Positions 56,726 to 64,000 of a DNA stretch of 64,000 nt are shown in pieces (the stretch's first letter is position 1; every line of letters begins with the position of its first letter). A model generated the notes under the pieces. It was given only the letters and a program-made list of their open reading frames with translations. It was not told where the DNA came from and did not search any database. The stretch lies in NCBI GenBank assembly GCA_031763025.1, contig JASSKH010000017.1, positions 10,096,626-10,160,625 of the forward strand, given 5' to 3'. The DNA comes from Macrocystis pyrifera. Taxonomy: Eukaryota > Sar > Phaeophyceae > Laminariales > Laminariaceae. The position numbers and the translations under genes are program-made.

Positions 56726-59700
56726 GTGAGTGGACGCGCGCCTGAGTCTCTCTGACGGGGACACGGGGGTTTAGAGGCGACACCGGCCGTGGCGCGGAGG
56801 GAATACTCGATCTGCTGGTTCAAGTCGATCCGTTCAGGACTGCGCTCCCTTTGTGGAGGCGAAGCACTTGGAATTAGACTCATGTTTTGGTTTCTGTGTG
56901 AATCTGCTGTTTAAGCAGTACTAAAAAGGGTTAAATGGGCTGTATAGACCTTGCCCCAGCTTCGACAAAATGGTTGAATTATGCAGTTGACGTTTGAACC
57001 CTGAAACCCGACGAAACTCTAACCTGGGAAATTTCTCGGAATGCTCTGTGGGGTGTAATGGCGAGTTATTTTCGGCTGTCAACCATTTTGTCGAAGCCGG
57101 GCCAATTGGTAAACGTTGTTATTTGTGTAATGTGTTGGGCTGTTTTCGGTGGAACCGCTCTGTCATGACGGCACTGCAGCACGTATGCATGATACCTGGT
57201 GCACACTTTGACCTTGCCCCGTCTGGGTATGGTTGCAGTTGGTATGCTTTTCTTTTCCTTCACGATCAAACCCTGCTCTTGGTGACACCACTCTCCTGCC
57301 TGTGCTGTCGTATATATATACACATAGCTGCCGTTGACAAGTGAGATGTAGGCAAGAACGACGAAGCATGCACCGCCTCGGTGAGGGCTCCATGGTTCGA
57401 CTACCGGAATAATGCGGCCATTCCCCAGCAGTGTTGGGGCGTGCACAGTGTTTGCCTTCACTCGACCACCCCGTCGGTAACTCTCCGTCTCCGTAATGTT
57501 CGCCAGATTTTTACCCGGTCCGGAGAGTTGTAACAGTTGCATCTGACCGCCCGCAGTTCGTTGTGCGCCAACCAATCCGCTAAGATGTTCGTAACATCAG
57601 TGCAAGCACTTGAAACTCCGACCGAATCCCACCGTGCCCAACCCGCCCCACCCCACCCCACCCTCTTCAACGTGCGTGTGCCGATTGTTGTACATGCACT
57701 CAGTACGGAGCGGAAACTGCAGTCCGCCGCTTGCAATGCCCGCTGATGTAGTATCGCCTGTGAATGTTTGCATTCTACTCTTAAGCCGTTTTAGTGCTGT
57801 CGGCGTACGTCTGACTTGTACTGCTGATTTTGGTCACTATTTCATAAGCTCAACACGAGGTGGCATGAGGTGCTGAGGTTAACCCATTTACAGCGAGATG
57901 CTCAAGTTAACCCATTTAGAGCACATCTCGCGTTTTGGGGACAAGTTACTTGGAAGTAGAGCTTGATCGGTGTTGCAGCATTTAGGTGCAGAGTGGTAGT
58001 GTTCACAGACTTCAACTGCTATTACGGGGGTCCATAATTAATAGGACCTATGGTATACATAAAAACCCATATTTTTACCTATTTTTACTAACAATAGTGG
58101 GTCCTATTTACTAAGGCTCCCCGTAGTAGTCAGTGTTAATACCACTCTGAAACCTCAATATAAGGAAGATTTGTATGTCTTCTGTTTTTATCCGAACGGC
58201 GCGTCTATTCGGGGACATAATAGTGCCCTTTCATATCGTTAGCTCAAGGTTTTTCAACTGCTCGGCACCGTACCGCTCCCGCTTCCGCGCTCTAACCTCT
58301 CACACAGGTACCCCTGGTACGTATATACCTGTTTCTATGTCTTTGCAGGAGGGGCAAGCACGTTTCGCGCAAAATGGGCTCGCTGTTTTTTGTCACAACC
58401 CTGGAATCATCGGGACACCCTTCGCGCCACGCACAGAAACTCCTCTTTGCCGTTTCTCGTGTCCTTACCGTACACACCGGTATATAGACGTCTCGCGAGT
58501 TTCCTTTTCTTTTCCTTGGCTGCCCCCCTCTAGCCGCCCGTGTGCATACATGGACTCTAGACTCTCGCGCGGTTGACTCTTGTGTGTGTGTGTGTGTGTG
58601 TTTTTTTTTTTCTTGACTGCCTTCATCCTTCTGCCGTCTGGCCGTTGTGCCGCACCGGTTTGCGGGGTGGGTTAGGTTGCGTGAATCGGCTGTGCTGGAA
58701 CGATGCCGGCACGCGCATCGCCTCCGGGTCGGACGACAAGACGGTCTGCCTCTTCGACGCCGCCTCGGGCAACCGAGACCTGCAGTTCGACACGGGCCAC
58801 CGCAGGAACATCTTGGGCGTGAAGATTCTACCGTGCACAAACGACCAGGTGCGTCAGCAGTACGTCCAGCAGTGTAGTGTTGCTGCAGCAGTATAGCATG
58901 ATCGCAGCAATACGCGCAGCAGAAGAGTGTTGCCGCAGTAATGCCATGATCGTGCACCAACGCCCGGGGACGGCAGCGGTACAGCAGTATGTGCAGCAGT
59001 CTCGTGTTGCGGCTGGGTTTTCGTGCGTACTGCCGCAGACCATGGAGTATGTGAGCGAGTACAACAGTAGGTGGCGACAGCAGCACATCGATCTGTACAG
59101 TGGTGTTGCGGCATTAAGTGTTGAATCGTGTTGCTGCGGCCTATATGGCCTGTGAGCGAATAGAACAGTAGAGCAGTGGTATCGTTGATATTCTCCTGCT
59201 GGAGTACATCAGCGAGAAGCGAGCAAGGGGGCGGTGAGGCGTGGAACCTTTTCGCGTTTCGATAAATCTGCACGTCGATTTTCAGAACCGACGGCAGGCA
59301 CAGCAGTAGCTGCCGCACCGCGCCGCGACACACAGCGGCCACCCACCCAAGCTTCACCTTCGCACCTCACCTCACTAGTTCATACTGCTGTGCTGTGCTG
59401 TACTGTGCCGTTTTCGACGTTACGCCTTGGCCTCGCCCCCCTACCCCGCCTAACCCTCTACCGTGCTTGAGTCACGGCGACTCTTCAGTTGTCGCGGGGA
59501 CGAGCGGTCTACGACGTTCCAAGCATGACACGGGGGGAAGATCACGATATAGATTATACAGAAGGAGGCCTTTGGCGATGTTACGCGAGCCACGGTGCAC
59601 ATGACATGACCTTTATTATCGCCCGAACCTTTTCCGCTCAAGGATGGTGTCATACGAACCAGCGCCCTCATGTCCCTATCGTTGCCTTTCCCATGTTGTA

Positions 59701-62420
59701 TGAGCCAGCGCGGACATGACCCCCATCACAATTTTTTTTTTCACGGAAGGAAGGATGCCTTCGGCGATGTCATGCAAACCACAGCATTTTACCACAGAAG
59801 GGTGATTTTGGCTATTATTATGTCATGCAAACCACCGCGAGCATGAGCCTATCGTGACCCTCTCCACGGAAGGATGCCTTTGCCGGTGTCACGAGAGCCA
59901 CCGCACATATGACCTTAACCAGAGGTACACGACAAAAGAGAAAAAAAACGACACCACACTCCTAGAAAGGTCAGAATAGAAATAAAAAGTAGTGGAATGG
60001 AATTTCTGTACGAGTATCAAAACTCGTACTTTGTCCATTTTTCATTTAACTTGATTACAGTAACCCCGCCCACCCCTTTCCCCTCCCTGTCTGAGTCTCA
60101 AAAACAAAATCGGGGTGTGTTTTTTTTTTCTTCGTGTACCCCTGCCTTGATGCCGTGCCCTTTTCTGCTACCCTTGGCGATACCGCCTCGCCACTTCACA
60201 CTTCCACGTTCGACACTGGAAACTGGGGCACAGGTGATCGTGACGGGTGCGATGGATGGAGAAGTCCGCTTGCACACGGCGCCGTTCTCGCCGGAGCTAA
60301 CGGAGTGCTTCCTCACCCAGGGCAAACGGATTCACGCTGTCGAGGTATGTTTCCACGCTTTCGACCCCAAAAAAGCCCCATCATCAACATGCTGCGAGCC
60401 AGAACCGTGAACTCCAGAACCGTGAACTCTGGGCTGGGTACTCGGTAGATTGTTTCGTTGGGGGATGAGGATGTCTGCTGTAGTCTCGGGGGCTGTTGGG
60501 TGTACATAGGTTGACTTGATGTCTTGACGTTTATGCTGGGAAAGGTCAAGTCCGGGAGGGACGACCATGAGTTTCGTGACAGATGGGGATGTGCACGTTG
60601 CGACGGGTGTGAGCTGTGAACGCGGCGCTTTCTGCAAGATGTACAGCGGTGATAGGGTGGTGGTCGCTCCTTGGGGTAACCGTCGCAGCCACGAGGGGGC
60701 AGTGGTGCAGCGCAAACCAGCTGGGTGGGATTCCTGCACGGATTTTACGAAGAGCGTTTTGTTTTTTCTTCAAAGCTTCTTGTGCAGTGGAGTGTAGTGC
60801 AGTGCAGTGCATGTCGTTGAACAGCTGACCGCTGAAATGTTATTCTGAAAACTGATCTCTTCTGAAAGCTGATCGCCGCATGAAAGAGTTTCGATGAATG
60901 AAGGCTGATCACGGAATGAAAGCCGATCGCTGGATGAAAGCTGATGAATGAAAGCTGATTGCTGAAAGCTAATCGCCGAATGAAGGCTGATCGCCGCATG
61001 AAAGTTGATTGCTCAACACAATGCTCAAATTGTATAAGTCACTGACACGGCGTGGCGTGGAGGCAAAACCTCGAACCCACGCTTACGTGTCTGTCTCCAT
61101 GCCTGTAGTTGACCGGGGTTCAACAACCGTCGTCTTGATAGCTCGAATGTTCCGTGCTCGCGAAAACGTCTCTATTCGACAGGTGGAGCCGGGCAATCCC
61201 TTCGTCTTCTGGTCTGCCAGCGATGACGGCGCTGTCAGGTGAGACTTTTGATACGGTCCGGGCTTTTGACCCTAGGCAGCAGAACCCCAATAGACGTTGC
61301 CGGTAGCTCGTGTGCCGTCAACGTGCCTCTGTTTGGTCCAAAACCGTCTTGTCGAGCCCGTGGCCGAAATGAAGGGCACCCGCGTTGTGGTTCGCTCACT
61401 GTACAACCAACGAGGGAATGCCTGGCCGTCCCCTCCCCCCGCGTACGCCCCCGTTCTGTGGAAGGCAATTCGATCGTCGCCTGCGGAACTCCAGCAGTGG
61501 AGATGAGGGAGGTTCAAGCTATGCCTCTGGGGTAAGCTGTGTAATGTGCAGCATGTGTTCATGTCGTTTTACTACTCTGACAGGAATATTCCTACAAGGG
61601 ACCGGCGCCCATCCTTCAAGAAGGAAAAGGCTGGTTGGAAGAAATTCGACGCATGTCCTTCCCCCTTCGTCAGAAAAATCGCTTCGTACGGGCCCAAGGC
61701 GTACGTATCCTGTCGCGCGCTGGAAATTTGCGCGAGTTTTGAATGTCTATTTTGTCGTCCCGCCCCGCTCTTGTTGGCAGTTCTTTTGGACAGTTTTTTT
61801 TTCACAGAAGTTTTTTTTTTGACAGTTGTGACAAGACTCTCTTCTGACACATCTTTTTTTTTTTTACAGCTGTTTTTGACAGGTCTTTCTGAGAGCTATT
61901 TTTTTTTTTGACAGTCCAGTCCGTTCCCTTTGGTTGCGTTCGCGGCGCGCGGCATGGCAGGAGACTTTTAGGCGGGCCCAGAACGCCTCCTCCTGTCTCG
62001 TGCGAATACCGCCGACGCTTGAGGGAGGAGGAGGGCTAGGGAGCGACGGCGTCGTCGGCGATATAGGCGGCCACCGGCACTCGCCGGTGCCTCACGGGGG
62101 CGGCCGCGCGTTCCACCTCGCGTGCAATCCTGTCGATACTCACTATCTCGCGGTGGCTTGTGGAGACCGCATCGCCAGGGTTTTCGACAGAAGGTGGGAA
62201 GGCGTCGGAGAGGTGGGGGGGAGGGGGGGGGGGGGAAAAAAGGGGGGGGGGGGCGGGTCGCGAGAGGGGTTGGCGTGTTTGTGATCAGTTCCTGTCCTGG
62301 TGCAGCTGGGGCTGATGAGTCTGCAACATTCGTGAAGCGAGTGTCGGTTTTGGATGTGAGCAGGGAGAGGCGTGTACCGTGTGGTCGGCGGACCCGAAAA
62401 CGAGCAAAGTAAACCGCTTC

Positions 62421-62451
<31 letters not shown>

Positions 62452-63471
62452 TGTGCTGCTGGTGGTAGTGCTGCAATTGCTGCTGCAAACGCTGGTATAG
62501 CTGCTTCTAAAGCTGGCTGTAGGTGGACACTCGTGCGGGAGATTTACGTCGGCGTTATGCGTTATGGGACGGTGGCGGTAAGGGACAGGCAAGCCGAATG
62601 CCCACATGCCCTCGTAGGCCAATCACACTGCTATTGTTCGCTGCCCCCCCCCCCCCCTCCTCTGATAGCGGATGCTATTGAGGCAGTGGGTGGTGAACTC
62701 CATTCAGCCAAGTCTGCCACCGGAATGTCGTGGCGTATGGGAGAAAACTGCAAGACCGCTACCCTGTGTCGCTCCCTCCCCCCTCCCCCCCCCCCCCCGC
62801 GCGAATCAATACTTGTTCTCTGACAAAAGACGACGTACCCAGTATACCCAGCATCCCCCCCCTGCCCACCCTCCTGCCTACCTGGTCCTTCCTTTCCTCG
62901 TGTCTACGTATGTCTGTCACGTCCCCCCCCCCCGGTTCCCTGCCCTCCCCCCCCCCCCCCTCCCCACTCTACGCTTTATTTCGACCGCGCTGGCCGCACT
63001 CGCACCTCCTACGCCGCCGTCGGAACCCCGATGAAAACCTTGGCTCTACCTCGCTTTCTGCTTGGCTTTCTGCTTGGCTCGCTTCCTGCTTCGCTTAATG
63101 CTTGGCCTACTGCTTGTCTTATTGCTTGTCCTATGCTTCGCTTTTTGCTTGGCTTTCTGCGTTGCTTTCTGCTTGACTTCTGCTTGGCTTGTCTTCTGCT
63201 TGGCTCCTGCTTGGCTCGGCTTCTTCTTGGCTTTCTGCTTGGCTTTCTGCATCGCCTTAGAGTCTTGACCGTAGGCGGCGACGAGGAGGAGGGCCGTCGC
63301 TCCAGCAGTCGAAGCCGCCCCGCGCTTGCTTTCTGTCCGCCGCACGACCACCCCTCGGCGGGCGCGGCGGTACGCTCTTCCGGCGCCTCTCTGGCAAGGG
63401 CGGGCTTGCAGTTCCTGTCGGCGCAACACGCCACCTGCGTGGCCTACAGCCCAGACGGACAGCAGCTGCTG
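56335..63471 (+). CDS. WD40 protein of the WDTC1/ASG2-like DCAF family, 5' part (7 exons; continues past window)
   Basis: Seven phased exons give 427 codons, incomplete at the right edge. The order matches plant ASG2 and animal WDTC1, substrate receptors of CUL4-DDB1 ubiquitin ligases: a short N-terminal helix (NIAQLLRCRREG), an exon-1 tail (HPSMVNRLGHAATMRGHT), then WD repeats CVNRLCWNDAGTRIASGSDD, TGHRRNILGVKILPC, VIVTGAMDGEVRLHTA, VEPGNPFVFWSASDDGAVR, LAVACGDRIARVFDRR and HATCVAYSPDGQQLL. FDRR fits the W/Y/F-D-x-R DDB1-contact motif. Family members carry C-terminal TPR helices and further WD repeats that would lie beyond 64000. A 14-Ser run in exon 1 comes from an AGC microsatellite. The stretch after DDGAVR, where relatives have a Q-[FY]-D-x-R strand, is not clearly matched, so exon 5 is the least certain. 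Confidence 0.9.
56571..56612 (+). repeat. (AGC)14 coding microsatellite
   Basis: Fourteen AGC codons give a polyserine run at about residues 80-93 of the DCAF protein; likely length-polymorphic. Confidence 0.95.
56910..57115. repeat. Dispersed repeat H, copy 2
   Basis: GGCTGTATAGACCTTGCCCC, AATTTCTCGGAATGCTC and CATTTTGTCGAAG; same order as 13690-13960. In DCAF intron 1. Confidence 0.7.
58021..58127 (-). mobile_element. MITE family 1, copy k
   Basis: ATTACGGGGGTCC...GGCTCCCCGTAGT, reverse core; in DCAF intron 1. Confidence 0.92.
58676..58848 (+). CDS. DCAF exon 2 (WD repeats 1-2)
   Basis: Acceptor TGGGTTAG; GT completes Arg. Encodes CVNRLCWNDAGTRIASGSDD, KTVCLFDAASG and TGHRRNILGVKILPC. 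Donor GTGCGT, phase 0. Confidence 0.95.
60234..60344 (+). CDS. DCAF exon 3 (WD repeat 2-3)
   Basis: Acceptor GGGCACAG. Encodes VIVTGAMDGEVRLHTAPF and CFLTQGKRIHAVE. Donor GTATGT, phase 0. Confidence 0.95.
61183..61238 (+). CDS. DCAF exon 4
   Basis: Acceptor TTCGACAG. Encodes VEPGNPFVFWSASDDGAV, a highly characteristic strand of this family. Ends AG before GTGAGA, phase 2. Confidence 0.96.
61584..61700 (+). CDS. DCAF exon 5 (tentative)
   Basis: Acceptor TCTGACAG; G completes Arg. Encodes NIPTRDRRPSFKKEKAG and a basic, Pro-containing stretch up to donor GTACGT, phase 2. Phase fits both neighbours, but the sequence is not clearly conserved. A different frame of the same stretch also lacks stops. 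Confidence 0.5.
61972..62193 (+). CDS. DCAF exon 6
   Basis: Acceptor ACTTTTAG. Encodes RAQNASSCLVRIPPTLE, a Gly-rich loop, then GRAFHLACNPVDTHYLAVAC and GDRIARVFDRR. Ends AG before GTGGGA, phase 2. An alternative GGCAG acceptor lies 12 bp upstream. Confidence 0.85.
62200..62265. repeat. G-rich homopurine tract at the exon 6 donor
   Basis: Long runs of G separated by single A or AAAAAA directly after the donor. Also in this intron, a (GCT)n run at 62421-62452 and several poly-C runs (62643-62657, 62780-62800, 62925-62960). Confidence 0.9.
63050..63250. repeat. CTTGGCTTTCTG degenerate minisatellite
   Basis: Repeated GCTTGGCTTTCTGCTTGGCT words over about 200 bp before the exon 7 acceptor, serving as an extended pyrimidine-rich stretch. 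Both strands are open but compositional. Confidence 0.85.
63261..63471 (+). CDS. DCAF exon 7
   Basis: Acceptor ATCGCCTTAG after a long CTT/GCTT-rich pyrimidine stretch; A completes Arg after VFDR. Encodes VLTVGGDEEEGRRSSSRSR, a low-complexity loop, LQFLSAQHATCVAYSPDGQQ and LL. Donor GTGAGT, phase 0; later exons lie outside the window. Confidence 0.9.
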
Positions 63472-63702
63472 GTGAGTGGGTTGGGCTCAACGAAGCTCGT
63501 CCGAGTGGCAACACTACCTACCACGGGAGAACACAGTAATTATATTAATAGAAGTCAGGCCCAAACGTGGTGTGTGAACATGCTGTAGAGAGATACATGC
63601 TTTTTGGGTCAATCGTGAGTTCTGCTTACAACATTAGTCCCCCCGGAATACTTCGAATCGGTAGCTTGTCGCTTTTTGTGCATGTACATGGAGTAGGTTT
63701 AG

Positions 63703-63983
63703 CAATCTGGGAGAAAGGATCTTTAGGGGTGTTTTTGACTTGAAAATTGCGTAGCGCGGTCTGCACTTCGGAATCGTCGTCTGCAATCGAGAAATTTCCT
63801 GGTTCGATGCAAAGGCGGCGCAGCCACGTTTATGGCCAGTTTTGGCCCGTTTTGGCTGCGGTTTGGGGGTTGGGGTTAGGGTTAGGCTTAGAGTTGGATT
63901 GGGTCTTCGCCCGTACCTTGATCCCAGCAGGAACCAAAATACTTGAACATCCTACCAACCTAAAGATCCTTTCTCCCAGATTG
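63703..63983. mobile_element. 281-bp TIR element containing telomere-like repeats
   Basis: Perfect 25-nt inverted ends at 63703-63727 (CAATCTGGGAGAAAGG...) and 63959-63983. Inside, about 63863-63890 holds GGGGTTGGGGTTAGGGTTAG, similar to TTAGGG telomere repeats. In the last visible DCAF intron. Confidence 0.93.
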
Positions 63984-64000
63984 TAAGGGGACCTCTGTAC

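Overview
The window is nuclear DNA from a eukaryote, most likely a photosynthetic stramenopile and plausibly a brown alga. Four lines of evidence support this. Genes are split into many short exons by GT-AG introns of about 0.3-3.2 kb. One gene begins with a signal peptide followed by the ASAF-type motif that marks import into secondary red-lineage plastids. Introns and spacers are crowded with MITEs, minisatellites, microsatellites and homopolymer tracts. Finally, the encoded families (aluminium-resistance/Met-gamma-lyase, SP-type sugar/polyol transporter, p25-alpha-like and WDTC1-like DCAF) suit such an organism. The species assignment is inference. No rRNA gene, canonical tRNA, CRISPR array or operon was seen.

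Four genes could be rebuilt by joining exons whose splice phases agree. (1) Minus strand, 17743 down to 1721: nine exons, about 558 aa, a PLP enzyme of the aluminium-resistance/methionine-gamma-lyase-like family (YnbB type) with a predicted plastid presequence. (2) Plus strand, 23274 (or 21486) to 36401: eleven or more exons, a 12-TM MFS sugar/polyol transporter. (3) Plus strand, 41930-52596: eight exons, about 908 aa, two p25-alpha/TPPP-like helical modules, the second split by a roughly 350-residue disordered insert. (4) Plus strand, 56335 to beyond the right edge: seven exons, the WD40 part of a WDTC1/ASG2-like DCAF, a putative CUL4-DDB1 substrate receptor.

The rest is mainly repeats. Eleven copies of a ~107-bp MITE, a GC-rich ATGCATGGCCGTAGTCGTATG element with attached poly-G/poly-C, a GATC-rich element, a ~650-bp element that brackets the lyase gene in direct orientation, several hairpin elements and many tandem arrays lie in introns and spacers. 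Two introns carry decayed copies of a neighbouring exon edge, and a third carries a duplicated splice donor. These genes show no obvious joint pathway. The lyase is likely plastidial, the transporter in a membrane, the p25-like protein cytoskeletal or ciliary, and the DCAF in ubiquitin ligation.

All gene models are hand-spliced. Coordinates are accurate where a donor or acceptor is stated, but no transcript evidence was available.
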